Below are positions 1 through 6,999 of a DNA stretch of 21,029 bases, one piece after another. A program made the position numbers and the translations under genes. The notes below the pieces were generated by a model. It saw only the letters and a list, made by a program, of their open reading frames with translations. It had not been told where the DNA came from and ran no database searches. How positions within the stretch are numbered: position 1 is the first letter of the stretch; each line of letters starts with the position of its first letter. The DNA comes from Bacteroidales bacterium (GTDB lineage Bacteria > Bacteroidota > Bacteroidia > Bacteroidales > F082): NCBI GenBank assembly GCA_016285355.1, contig JAEEQP010000060.1, positions 1 to 21,029 on the forward strand. Direction: 5' to 3'.

Positions 1-1582
1 AGGCTAAGCCTATCAAGCCGAAAGCCACGGCGATAGCCAAATACTGGTTGTGGGCGCGAAAGCGGAACTCCTCTTTCAGTGGGGAATGAATCTCGTCATA
101 CGCCGTGCTGAAAGCCTGCGGCACATCGCCTGTGCCCACGCCAAACCAAGGATGCTGCCCGATGATATGGAACGAAGCCCGAGTGAACTCGATGCGCTGC
201 GCCAAAGAGCCTCCGTTGGGGTTGTTGAAACGACGGTAGAGGTTGTACTCAAAAAGGGTCGAAGAGAGGCGGGCATGAAGGCCAGGGTGTTTCCAGTTGT
301 TGTAGTTGGCCACGCCCTGCTCTATGTTGCGGATATCCTCGTCGGTCAGGGCCATCACGCCTTGGGCATCCTTGCGCAAGTCCTTGGAAGTGAGGTAACG
401 CGCCAGTGTGGCTTCAAGGTTTTCGCCGTTGGTGGTCGTGCCGTCCAAAGGCAGGTCGCTGCGCTGAGGCCAGGCTTCCTGCAACTCTTTGCGGCAGTAA
501 TAGAGACCCACAAATTTGCCGTCTTCCACAGGGTTGTAAATCGTGTCGTGCCAATAGTCGTTGCCGAGGGTGGTCTTCTTTTCCAAGGTGCTGAAATCCA
601 CCGTTTCCACCTTCAGCAAAGGTTTTACGAAATGCACCATCACTACAGCCGCCACAGTCACCACTACCAAGGCGGTAAGCCCGACGGCGATATGCCATCC
701 CCTACCCTTTTTCCAGCGCAGGAAGGCATAAACGCCTGAGGCAACGACGACCGCCGCCAGAATGACATAGCCTGAGAGGGATTCGAAGATATAGATTTGG
801 TAGACGAACCAAAGCAAGAGTGGCCATTGCAAGAAGCGATTGATAAGGGACGGCCCTTCGACAGGCTCAGGGGCATGAGGTCGTTGAGCTTGTCGAAACG
901 CCGATGCAGAATTATTGCTTTTAGACGGCCCTTCGACAGGCTCAGGGACCTTAGCTTTGAGGGTCGTTGAGCCTGTCGAAACGCCTTTTTTAACAAGATA
1001 CCAGCCGATTATCGCAATGCAAAACACGATATTGAGGCAGAAGCGGATATGGCTGATGAAATGGGAGATTTCGCGGATGTCTTCGTAGTCGTGCCGCCAG
1101 TAAGATACGCTGCTGAACAGCGTGGCGATGAAGACCGACAGCACATAGACGAGCATCACGAAGTCGAAACGCTTGCGGTCCAATGGCTCCATGCTGGACA
1201 GGACTAAGGGCATGACTAAGATGGGCAGCTTGACGCGGAGGTCTTTCATTGCGTATTCAAAGTCGGTTGTCCAGAGTAGACCTACTATGTGCATTAGATA
1301 GAAGGCGACCAGTAGGACTGCTGCTTTGTTTTGCCAAAAACGGTGAAATTTGTACTTGAAATCGTGACGAAAATAGATTCCACCCTCCCCTGCACTACCT
1401 CCGCACGGAATGACATTTTCATCACGATTTCCTACAATGCCATCCACGAGCCAAACGAGGACAAGCCAGAACTGCGACATGCCCATGAGGAAGGGCGAAA
1501 GGGTGAGGCCGACGGCCACCATCAGCAGGCCCAAGAGATAGGCCTGGTTCAGATAGGGTCGTATGGAAGCCTGCGAGGTCAT
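1..1582 (-). CDS. O-antigen ligase family membrane protein (3' end outside the window)
   Basis: The reading frame is open for 527 codons from ATG at 1582 to the left edge, so the C-terminus is missing. Hydrophobic helices lie near residues 14-50, 86-105, 118-130, 140-160, 180-197, 250-265, 270-288 and 298-318. They are followed by a long soluble loop (about 320-470) and the O-antigen ligase (Wzy_C) signature: HPWFGVGTGD at 477-486 and AHNQYL at 510-515. Enzymes of this family join or polymerise undecaprenyl-linked glycans at the periplasmic face of the inner membrane; whether this one is a WaaL-type ligase or a Wzy-type polymerase cannot be told from sequence. The start ATG shares one base with the TGA of the upstream S41 protease (TGATG), which suggests translational coupling. 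Three palindromic repeat units lie in frame inside the gene, giving residues about 50-73 and 199-245. Family call is confident; exact substrate unknown. Confidence 0.85.
   Translation of the reverse strand, partial: MTSQASIRPYLNQAYLLGLLMVAVGLTLSPFLMGMSQFWLVLVWLVDGIVGNRDENVIPCGGSAGEGGIYFRHDFKYKFHRFWQNKAAVLLVAFYLMHIVGLLWTTDFEYAMKDLRVKLPILVMPLVLSSMEPLDRKRFDFVMLVYVLSVFIATLFSSVSYWRHDYEDIREISHFISHIRFCLNIVFCIAIIGWYLVKKGVSTGSTTLKAKVPEPVEGPSKSNNSASAFRQAQRPHAPEPVEGPSLINRFLQWPLLLWFVYQIYIFESLSGYVILAAVVVASGVYAFLRWKKGRGWHIAVGLTALVVVTVAAVVMVHFVKPLLKVETVDFSTLEKKTTLGNDYWHDTIYNPVEDGKFVGLYYCRKELQEAWPQRSDLPLDGTTTNGENLEATLARYLTSKDLRKDAQGVMALTDEDIRNIEQGVANYNNWKHPGLHARLSSTLFEYNLYRRFNNPNGGSLAQRIEFTRASFHIIGQHPWFGVGTGDVPQAFSTAYDEIHSPLKEEFRFRAHNQYLAIAVAFGLIGLA
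851..903. repeat. Palindromic repeat family A, copy 1 (inside O-antigen ligase)
   Basis: The arms TTCGACAGGCTCA (857-869) and TGAGCTTGTCGAA (885-897) are inverted with one mismatch, closed outside by CGGC/GCCG. On the coding strand one half reads APEPVEGP. The same core is found in copy 2 and at the end of the Lpt permease gene. Confidence 0.85.
926..985. repeat. Palindromic repeat family A, copy 2 (inside O-antigen ligase)
   Basis: TTCGACAGGCTCA at 932-944 and its exact reverse complement at 968-980 form a 13-bp perfect hairpin. It is in tandem and in the same orientation as copy 1, about 70 bases away. On the coding strand it reads KVPEPVEGP with no stop codon. Confidence 0.88.
1358..1431. 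repeat. Palindromic repeat family B, copy B1 (inside O-antigen ligase)
   Basis: On the minus strand the element reads ATGTCATTCC, then about 23 variable bases, then GGAATCTAT. It is enclosed by arms GAAATCGTGATGAAA and TTTCGTCACGATTTC, which are inverted with one mismatch. The core matches the three copies at 20607-20830; the arms do not. It encodes residues about 50-73 of the ligase (ENVIPCGGSAGEGGIYF). Confidence 0.85.
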
Positions 1583-3234
1583 CACTTGCCGCTCAGGATG
1601 CTGTGGTATTCGTCTTTGCCGTTGGTGTTGAGGAGAATCTCAAAGGCGCGGTTCAGGTCATGGTCGTCCTGCAACGAGGCAATGATGCGGCCTTTCTGGT
1701 AATAATAGCGTCCCACAATCTCCGAACGCAGCAGTTCTTCAATGTCTTTGCGGTTGCTGAGCAGGTCTTTGTCTTTCTCAGCGGCGAGGTTTTTCTCCAG
1801 AAGGTCGATTTGCGGCTGAATCTTGTCCAAATAGCCTTCGTCCTTAGCGGTTTTCTTCAATTTCTCGATGGCTTTCTCACTCTCGGTGGTATAACTGAAC
1901 TTCTTGTCTTTCACAAACTTCATGAAGTCCTGATAGGTGGCCTCGTCGATTTGAAAACGGTCAGCAGAGTCGATGCTCTTGTGCTCGCTATAGAACTTGT
2001 TGGCATAGTCGAAAATGAAGTTCTTGCCGTAGAGGTAGGCTGTCACCGTGGCGTAGGGGTCGCGCTCAACCTTCACATCGGGCATGATGCCGTGGCCTTC
2101 GTAGACGGTGCGTCCGCCCATGGTCTTGAAGGCCCTGCCGAGGGTGTCGGTCTTCTTTTGGGTGGTGTCTTTCTTGTGCGAGTAGTCGATTTCCTGAATG
2201 CAGCGGCCACTGGGGATGTAGTAATGCGCCACCGTGACCTTCATCTGGGTGTTGTAGCTCAACGGCAAGATGTTCTGCACCAAGCCTTTGCCAAACGTTC
2301 TTTGCCCGATGATGACACCGCGGTCGTAGTCCTGAATGGAGCCTGCCACAATCTCGCTGGCCGAAGCACTGTTGCCGTCAACGAGGATAGCAAGCGGGAT
2401 TTCAAGGTCGACTGGCTCATTCATCGTGGGATGCATACTGTTGGCCGAAGCTGCCTTACCTCTCATTGACACTACCGGCTTCCCCTTGGGAATGAACATG
2501 TTGACAATATCGACTGCCTCGTTCAGCAGGCCGCCGCCGTTGCCGCGCAGGTCGATGATGAAGCCTTTCAGTTCACGGTCTTTGCGCATCTCCAAAAACT
2601 TCTCCTTCAGCTCTTTGGCGGCATCACGTGTGAAACCACTCAACGAGATGTAAGCGACACCGTTGTCGAACACGGTATAATAGGGTATGTTGTCGATTTT
2701 CACCTTTTCGCGCTTCAGCTTGAATTCCAAAGGCTTCTCTTGGCCGTAACGTTTGATTTTCAGCCTCACCTCGGTGCCCGGCTGTCCCTTCAGCAAGTCA
2801 CTGACTTCCTGCGTGTTCTTTTTGACGCAGTCCACATCATTCACCTCGATGATGGCGTCGCCCGCGATGAGTCCGGCTTTCTGTGCAGGCCAACCTTCGT
2901 ATGGTTCCGAGATGCGGGTGTACTCGCCGTCGTATTGAATAAGGGCACCGATGCCACCGTATTCGCCGGTGGTCATGAATTTGGCGTTCTCGATGTCAGA
3001 CTCAGGGATGAAGACCGTGTAGGGGTCGAGGCCTTTGAGCATGGCCTTGATGGCGGTCTCGTTGAGTTCGCCCGGGTTGATTTCATCGACATAGTTGAGG
3101 TTCAGCTCGCGCAGGAGGCTATTGTAGATGTCGAGGCTCTTGGCGATTTCGAAGTTGTTCTGCTTCTCTTGGGCAAGGAGGCTCACGGAGAGGAGCAGAG
3201 CTGTGATTAAAGTGACAAGTGATATTCTCTTCAT
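1582..3234 (-). CDS. S41 family C-terminal processing peptidase (Ctp/Prc type) with PDZ domain
   Basis: The 550-residue product begins with a signal peptide (about 1-21, ending SLLAQ), so it acts in the periplasm. A PDZ domain spans about 88-165 (YGGIGALI ... AGLIAGDAIIEVND) and the tail-specific protease core about 190-350. By alignment from memory with E. coli Prc, the catalytic pair is Ser291 (in GNSASASE) and Lys316 (in TFGKG), 25 residues apart as in Prc, with Gln320 as the third conserved residue. About 190 further residues, lysine-rich and probably helical, follow the core. The family degrades or trims periplasmic and envelope proteins at their C-termini. It follows yidD after a 163-base gap that contains its own promoter, and its stop overlaps the start of the O-antigen ligase gene by one base. 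Confidence 0.93.
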   Translation of the reverse strand: MKRISLVTLITALLLSVSLLAQEKQNNFEIAKSLDIYNSLLRELNLNYVDEINPGELNETAIKAMLKGLDPYTVFIPESDIENAKFMTTGEYGGIGALIQYDGEYTRISEPYEGWPAQKAGLIAGDAIIEVNDVDCVKKNTQEVSDLLKGQPGTEVRLKIKRYGQEKPLEFKLKREKVKIDNIPYYTVFDNGVAYISLSGFTRDAAKELKEKFLEMRKDRELKGFIIDLRGNGGGLLNEAVDIVNMFIPKGKPVVSMRGKAASANSMHPTMNEPVDLEIPLAILVDGNSASASEIVAGSIQDYDRGVIIGQRTFGKGLVQNILPLSYNTQMKVTVAHYYIPSGRCIQEIDYSHKKDTTQKKTDTLGRAFKTMGGRTVYEGHGIMPDVKVERDPYATVTAYLYGKNFIFDYANKFYSEHKSIDSADRFQIDEATYQDFMKFVKDKKFSYTTESEKAIEKLKKTAKDEGYLDKIQPQIDLLEKNLAAEKDKDLLSNRKDIEELLRSEIVGRYYYQKGRIIASLQDDHDLNRAFEILLNTNGKDEYHSILSGK

Positions 3235-3266
3235 TTTATTCTGTATTTACAATTACTATATTTAGT

Positions 3267-3287
3267 TTCCCCTTCGGGGAATGGAGT
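3267..3287. repeat. Palindromic repeat family F, left copy
   Basis: TTCCCCTTCGGGGAA is a perfect hairpin followed by TGGAGT. An inverted copy lies at 3365-3391. It sits in the 5' untranslated region of the S41 protease gene. Confidence 0.7.
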
Positions 3288-3313
3288 ATTGTTCATTATG
3301 TATAAAGCGGCGG

Positions 3314-3345
3314 CAAAACTAGTTACCTATTTATAGCAGTTCAAA
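3314..3345 (-). promoter_or_regulatory. Bacteroidota-type promoter of the S41 protease gene
   Basis: On the minus strand TTTG (3345-3342) is followed after 20 bases by TAGTTTTG (3321-3314). This fits the TTTG-N19..21-TAnnTTTG consensus of Bacteroidota vegetative promoters. It is enclosed by an inverted repeat, GCGGCGG at 3307-3313 and CCGCCGC at 3346-3352. The leader would be about 70 bases and would include the left family F hairpin. Confidence 0.65.
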
Positions 3346-3364
3346 CCGCCGCAGTTAAAATTTG

Positions 3365-3391
3365 ACTCCCCTCCATTCCCCGAAGGGGAAT
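3365..3391. repeat. Palindromic repeat family F, right copy; likely terminator after yidD
   Basis: ATTCCCCGAAGGGGAAT (3375-3391) is a perfect hairpin just past the yidD stop on the minus strand. It is preceded by a second small hairpin, GTCCC-TAC-GGGAC (3394-3406), that contains the yidD stop codon. No long T run follows, so a terminator role is only inferred. Confidence 0.6.
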
Positions 3392-3397
3392 CTGTCC

Positions 3398-3628
3398 CTA
3401 CGGGACTGGGTCATATCCGCTGCCGCCCCAAGGGTTGCACGAGAGGACACGTTTGAAGGTCAGCCAGCCGCCCTTGAAGAAGCCGTATTTCTCAATGGCC
3501 TCAATACCATAGTTGGAGCAAGTCGGCACGTAACGGCAGCTCTTCCCCAACCAAGGCGACAAAGTCACCTGATAGAGTCTGATCAACAATATCAGGAACT
3601 TAGCGGGCAGTTGGACGATGCGATTCAT
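3398..3628 (-). CDS. yidD: YidD, membrane protein insertion efficiency factor
   Basis: This short protein (76 residues, normal for the family) has an N-terminal amphipathic/hydrophobic helix ([17 protein letters not shown]), the cysteine motif [19 protein letters not shown], and the characteristic end [13 protein letters not shown]. YidD helps YidC-dependent insertion of inner membrane proteins. Its first 29 bases overlap the 3' end of rnpA in another frame, a compact rnpA-yidD arrangement seen in many bacteria; co-translation is likely. The stop codon lies inside a small palindrome. Confidence 0.95.
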   Translation of the reverse strand: MNRIVQLPAKFLILLIRLYQVTLSPWLGKSCRYVPTCSNYGIEAIEKYGFFKGGWLTFKRVLSCNPWGGSGYDPVP

Positions 3629-4010
3629 ACTTCTTGATTATCTCTTGGACAGCTTTCCGAGTCTTCGCCAGCATCTCCTCGTAAGAGTGGATGACCGTGG
3701 CCGTATACACTAACGCGACATCAACGGAAATATTATCCCTTTGGCAGATTTCGTAAAGCGGGGCCTTGTTTTTGCGCCAAGCCTCACGCGCCAAGCGTTT
3801 CACACGGTTGCGCTTGACGGCATGATGGAAGCGTTTCTTAGAGACCGAGACCAGCACCCGCACGGTGACAGGACGGCTCTCGTCATGATGGAACAGGTAA
3901 ACGACCCGATATGGATACACCGACACGCCAACGCCTTTGTCGAAAAGCGTCTGGATGTCGTTTTCCTTGCAAATCCGTTCGTATTTCGGGAGTCCTTCCG
4001 TGGCCATCAT
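3600..4010 (-). CDS. rnpA: Ribonuclease P protein component
   Basis: The 136-residue basic protein carries the RNase P signature around residues 59-80 ([22 protein letters not shown] region, containing the RNR motif). The N-terminal [18 protein letters not shown] is typical of the substrate-binding part of the fold. With the RNase P RNA it matures the 5' ends of tRNAs. The start was placed at the first of two adjacent ATGs (4010); the second at 4007 is equally possible. It lies 29 bases after hemD and overlaps yidD by 29 bases, so hemD-rnpA-yidD are probably one transcript. The C-terminus ([14 protein letters not shown]) is slightly longer than in short homologues. Confidence 0.95.
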   Translation of the reverse strand: MMATEGLPKYERICKENDIQTLFDKGVGVSVYPYRVVYLFHHDESRPVTVRVLVSVSKKRFHHAVKRNRVKRLAREAWRKNKAPLYEICQRDNISVDVALVYTATVIHSYEEMLAKTRKAVQEIIKKYESHRPTAR

Positions 4011-4039
4011 GGCATGAAACGCTTTGGAAGACAGGACGT

Positions 4040-4804
4040 TTATTTCTTTTTGCTCTTTTTCTGTTCAGCAGCGAGATACTCCTCAATGGCCATGGTCATG
4101 GAAGGAGCCGTTTGGGTGGGCGCACGGAAGTTGAGTTCGAAGCCCGCGTCGACGATGGCCTGACAGGTGGCATCGCCGAAACCGCCGATAGCGACCTCTT
4201 TTTGCTCAAAATCGGGGAAGTTCACCTTCAGCGACTGGATGCCCATGGGGCTGAAGAACACCAGCATGTCGTGTTCCTTGATATTCACCACATCCTTCAA
4301 GTCAGCGGGCACTGTGCGGAACATCACTGCTTTGGTGAAGTTGAGCTTGGCGGCGTTCAGCAGGTCGATGGTGGCATCGGAACTGATGTCGGAGCAGCAA
4401 TAAAGGTATTTCTCGTCCTTGTGCTTCTTCATAATGTCGATCAAGTCGTTCAGGGACTGGTTGCCGTAGAACACCTTGCGTTTCCTGTACTGGACATAAC
4501 GTTGGAGGTAGAAGGCCGTCGACTCGTTGATACAGAAATACTTCAAGGTCTCGGGCACAGTGTAACGCATTTCCTTAGCCACCCTGAAGAAATGGTCGAT
4601 GGCATTGCGGCTGGTGAGGATAATGGCCGTATATTCCGGGAGTTTGATATGTTCTTGACGGAGTTCGCTTGCCGTGACGTCATCGAGCTTGATGAACTTC
4701 TCGAAAGTAAAGTTGACCCCATACTTCTTCATCATGTCAGCGAACGGTGTCTTTGAGACATCAGCCGGCTTGGGCTGGGACACCAAAATAGACTTAATCT
4801 TCAT
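4040..4804 (-). CDS. hemD: Uroporphyrinogen-III synthase
   Basis: The 254-residue product fits the HEM4 two-lobed fold. Weakly conserved family landmarks are visible: ILTSRNAIDHFF (62-73) in the first lobe, FFSPMGIQSL (183-192) in the second, and AIGGFGDATCQAIVDAGF (205-222) near the end. The enzyme closes and isomerises hydroxymethylbilane to uroporphyrinogen III, the branch point for haem, sirohaem and corrinoids, in the cytoplasm. The C-terminus is a lysine-rich tail (AAEQKKSKKK). Divergence is high, as is usual for HemD. Identification also rests on position between DUF4271 and rnpA, an arrangement I associate with Bacteroidales genomes. It starts 65 bases after the DUF4271 gene with no clear promoter between them. 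Confidence 0.9.
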   Translation of the reverse strand: MKIKSILVSQPKPADVSKTPFADMMKKYGVNFTFEKFIKLDDVTASELRQEHIKLPEYTAIILTSRNAIDHFFRVAKEMRYTVPETLKYFCINESTAFYLQRYVQYRKRKVFYGNQSLNDLIDIMKKHKDEKYLYCCSDISSDATIDLLNAAKLNFTKAVMFRTVPADLKDVVNIKEHDMLVFFSPMGIQSLKVNFPDFEQKEVAIGGFGDATCQAIVDAGFELNFRAPTQTAPSMTMAIEEYLAAEQKKSKKK

Positions 4805-4869
4805 CTTTCTTCTCTTGATTTAAAGCGTCTATATTCAAAAATTTCACCGCCCCTGAAGCATGTAACCCA

Positions 4870-5703
4870 TTAAAACACAGAACCCTTACTAAAGTACCGA
4901 ATGCCTGCCGTCACGAGTGTTGCAAAGGGTGCGATTTCGAGGCCGCAAAAATACAAAAAAATATAAAATGAAGACATTTTTGTTGCAACTCTTGTCTCAA
5001 TTATCCCCAAAATCAAACGGAAGACCGCTGAAAAGCCCAATAAACCCAAGCCAACCCACACAAAATACTTCGTCGGATTATATAGTAAAAGCAGCAACAT
5101 CGGGACCATAGCGATAAGCGTCAGGATGGATACCGAAAACTGCACGGACATCTGCCGGTCGACGGTATCGCGGGCATCAAAAAGCCAGTTCACGAAATAC
5201 AAAAACAGGTAACGGAGCAGCACCCAACCGGCCACCATGGCACAGAGGATTCCGAACACCTTACCATTATTATATTGGAGCATGTCGTGGGAGAGAATCA
5301 CGCAACTTTTCTGGACAAACAAGGTAATCAGGACAATGTAACCCAAAGTGAACGAGGTTCCCAAAAAGCTGCGCACAGGGTTCCATTCCCTCAGCAACTG
5401 GTTGGTGCGGGCCACGCCACCCGAAACGGAAAGAATCTGGCGGAACTGGCGCGGATACAACTGCTTGTTCAGCACGACGAGCAGCAGCATGATGCCCAAA
5501 ATGGCCAAATTCCAACCTTGCACGATGTCGTAGGTCATGCGCGGCATAGGCGTGATGTTTCCTCCAAAGCCCGAAGTGATAAAACTCGGCACCACGCTAT
5601 CACAGGCCACCGTATCGATAACCTGAACTGTATCAACAGGTTGAACCGTATCCACAAAGGGGTTGTGATAGAATATATCGGGGTATTGGGGCATGAAGGG
5701 CAT
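4870..5703 (-). CDS. DUF4271 domain-containing integral membrane protein
   Basis: The 277-residue product has a soluble N-terminus with a short repeated DTV motif (DTVQPVDTVQVIDTV, residues 18-32). About six membrane helices follow, near 64-80, 114-132, 149-175, 188-208, 213-235 and 244-265. This length, topology and the GWxLLRYLFLYF-like segment fit DUF4271, a Bacteroidota membrane family of unknown function found next to hemD. The start is set at ATG 5703, directly downstream of the promoter; ATG 5694 (MPQYPDIF) is an alternative. The frame stays open upstream to 5826, but that part runs through the promoter and a palindromic repeat and is not likely to be translated. Transcribed divergently from pta. 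Confidence 0.85.
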   Translation of the reverse strand: MPFMPQYPDIFYHNPFVDTVQPVDTVQVIDTVACDSVVPSFITSGFGGNITPMPRMTYDIVQGWNLAILGIMLLLVVLNKQLYPRQFRQILSVSGGVARTNQLLREWNPVRSFLGTSFTLGYIVLITLFVQKSCVILSHDMLQYNNGKVFGILCAMVAGWVLLRYLFLYFVNWLFDARDTVDRQMSVQFSVSILTLIAMVPMLLLLLYNPTKYFVWVGLGLLGFSAVFRLILGIIETRVATKMSSFYIFLYFCGLEIAPFATLVTAGIRYFSKGSVF

Positions 5704-5715
5704 TTTTTTGCGCTG

Positions 5716-5749
5716 CAAAAATAATGGATTATTTGCAAACCGAGGCAAA
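5716..5749 (-). promoter_or_regulatory. Promoter of the DUF4271-hemD-rnpA-yidD operon
   Basis: On the minus strand TATTTTTG lies at 5723-5716, with TTTG at 5749-5746 (spacer 22, slightly long). It is followed by GCAGCGC, a context also seen in the lptG and DUF805 promoters here. The ATG is only 13 bases past the -7 box, so the leader would be very short. It overlaps the pta promoter. Confidence 0.5.
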
Positions 5750-5764
5750 AACTTACTAACTTTG
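5732..5764 (+). promoter_or_regulatory. Promoter of pta
   Basis: TTTG (5732-5735), 21 bases, then TAACTTTG (5757-5764). It interleaves with the divergent DUF4271 promoter, so the two could compete for RNA polymerase. The predicted start of transcription is near 5770, about 85 bases ahead of the pta ATG. Confidence 0.6.
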
Positions 5765-5779
5765 CAACCGCATATACAT

Positions 5780-5801
5780 GGGCGGACACGTGGGTCCGCC
5801 C
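5780..5801. repeat. Palindromic repeat family E in the pta leader
   Basis: GGGCGGAC (5780-5787) and GTCCGCCC (5794-5801) form a perfect 8-bp GC-rich stem. In translation this element gives the familiar spurious peptides GGHVGPPLQ and GADPRVRP. It would lie about 10 bases from the 5' end of the pta mRNA, followed by an A/C-rich unstructured stretch up to the ATG. Confidence 0.75.
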
Positions 5802-5855
5802 CTACAAGTGAACAATCAATCAACAATTCAACAAATCAACAATAAACAATTCAAC

Positions 5856-6866
5856 ATGGATTTAATGCAAGAAATCATTGCCAATGCCCAAGCCAACAAG
5901 CAGCGCATTGTGCTCCCCGAGGGCGACGAGCCCCGTACCCTGAAAGCCGCCGACCGCCTTCTCGCTGATGGCGTCGCCGACATCATCCTCATCGGTCCTG
6001 CCGACAAAATCAAAGAGATGACCGCCGAGTTCGGTCTGAAAAACATCGACAAGGCCCGCATCATCGACCCGAAAAACAACCCCGACAAGCAGAAATATGC
6101 CGACCTGCTCTACGAACTCCGCAAGAGCAAAGGCATGACCCCCGAACAAGCCGACGACCTGGCCCAGAACTTCATGTATCTCGGCATCCTGATGGTCAAG
6201 GCGGGTGAGGCCGACGGTCTCGTCAGCGGTGCCCGCAGCACCACCGGCGACATGCTCCGTCCTGCCCTGCAAATCATCAAGACCGTGCCCGGCGTGACCT
6301 GCGTCAGCGGTGCCTTCACGATGTTCCTGCCCGAAGGTTGTTCATACGGCACCAATGGCCGCATGGTCTTCGCCGACTGTGCCGTCACGCCCATGCCGAC
6401 CGCTGAGCAATTGGCCGAAATCGCCATCTGCACTGCCGATACGGCTAAGGCTATCGCCAAGATTGACCCCATCACCGCCATCTTGAGCTTCTCCACCAAG
6501 GGCAGCGCCAAGCATGAAGTCGTCGACAAGGTCATCGAAGCCACCCGCATCGCCAAGGAACGCCGTCCCGACCTCGTTTTGGATGGTGAACTGCAAGCCG
6601 ATGCCGCCATTGTGCCGTCGGTAGGTTCGAGCAAGGCTCCTGGCAGCCCTGTCGCTGGCAAGGCCAACACGCTTGTGTTCCCCTGCTTGGAAGTCGGCAA
6701 CATCGCTTACAAGCTCGTGCAGCGTCTGGCTGGTGCCGAAGCTGTTGGTCCCGTGCTGCAAGGTCTCGCCAAGCCCTGCAACGACCTCAGCCGCGGCTGC
6801 TCCATTGACGATGTTTACAAATTGGTCGCCATCACCTGCAATCAGGCTATCGCGCAGAAGAAATAA
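5856..6866 (+). CDS. pta: Phosphate acetyltransferase
   Basis: The 336-residue product has the length of the short, single-domain phosphotransacetylases. Family landmarks run throughout: IVLPEGDEPRTLKAA at 18-32, DGLVSGARSTTGD, ILSFSTKGSAKHEVV, LVLDGELQADAAIVP, FPCLEVGNIAYKLVQRL and GLAKPCNDLSRGCS near the end. The enzyme converts acetyl-CoA and phosphate to acetyl phosphate in the cytoplasm, the substrate of the downstream ackA product. ATG 5856 was chosen because the family begins MDLMQEI; the in-frame ATG at 5778 would add 26 residues encoded by a palindromic repeat and an A/C-rich leader. The ackA gene follows after 133 bases. Confidence 0.97.
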   Translation: MDLMQEIIANAQANKQRIVLPEGDEPRTLKAADRLLADGVADIILIGPADKIKEMTAEFGLKNIDKARIIDPKNNPDKQKYADLLYELRKSKGMTPEQADDLAQNFMYLGILMVKAGEADGLVSGARSTTGDMLRPALQIIKTVPGVTCVSGAFTMFLPEGCSYGTNGRMVFADCAVTPMPTAEQLAEIAICTADTAKAIAKIDPITAILSFSTKGSAKHEVVDKVIEATRIAKERRPDLVLDGELQADAAIVPSVGSSKAPGSPVAGKANTLVFPCLEVGNIAYKLVQRLAGAEAVGPVLQGLAKPCNDLSRGCSIDDVYKLVAITCNQAIAQKK

Positions 6867-6873
6867 TTTGACC

Positions 6874-6966
6874 CGCTTCGCGTCATTGCGAGGCACGAAG
6901 CAATCCAGGGATATAGCCTGATTGTCTAGATTGCTTCGTCGTTCCTCCTCGCAATGACGCAAAGCG
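6874..6966. repeat. Palindromic repeat family C between pta and ackA
   Basis: The arms GCGTCATTGCGAG and CTCGCAATGACGC, and inside them GAAGCAATC and GATTGCTTC, are inverted over 93 bases. The outermost CGCTT/AAAGCG also pair imperfectly. It occupies most of the pta-ackA gap. No T run follows, so read-through into ackA remains possible. Confidence 0.85.
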
Positions 6967-6999
6967 ACGCATACAAACAATAATTCAAAAGCATAAACA

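Noticed and set aside
50..739. 229-codon plus-strand frame at the left edge
   Set aside because: It is antisense to the O-antigen ligase, whose Wzy_C motif and membrane helices are clear on the other strand.
664..996. 110-codon minus-strand frame containing SLSLSKGR repeats
   Set aside because: It is in another frame of the ligase gene and made largely of family A repeat; the ligase frame is the real one.
1603..2469. Long open frame of 288 codons on the plus strand
   Set aside because: It is antisense to the S41 protease, has no promoter and reads as a low-information valine-rich protein, a shadow of the real gene.
5704..5826. N-terminal extension of the DUF4271 protein to 5826
   Set aside because: It would pass through the divergent promoters and the palindrome (GADPRVRP is a known repeat-derived peptide).
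5778..5855. Longer pta product starting at ATG 5778
   Set aside because: The 26 added residues are encoded by the family E palindrome and an A/C-rich leader; the family begins at MDLMQEI (5856).
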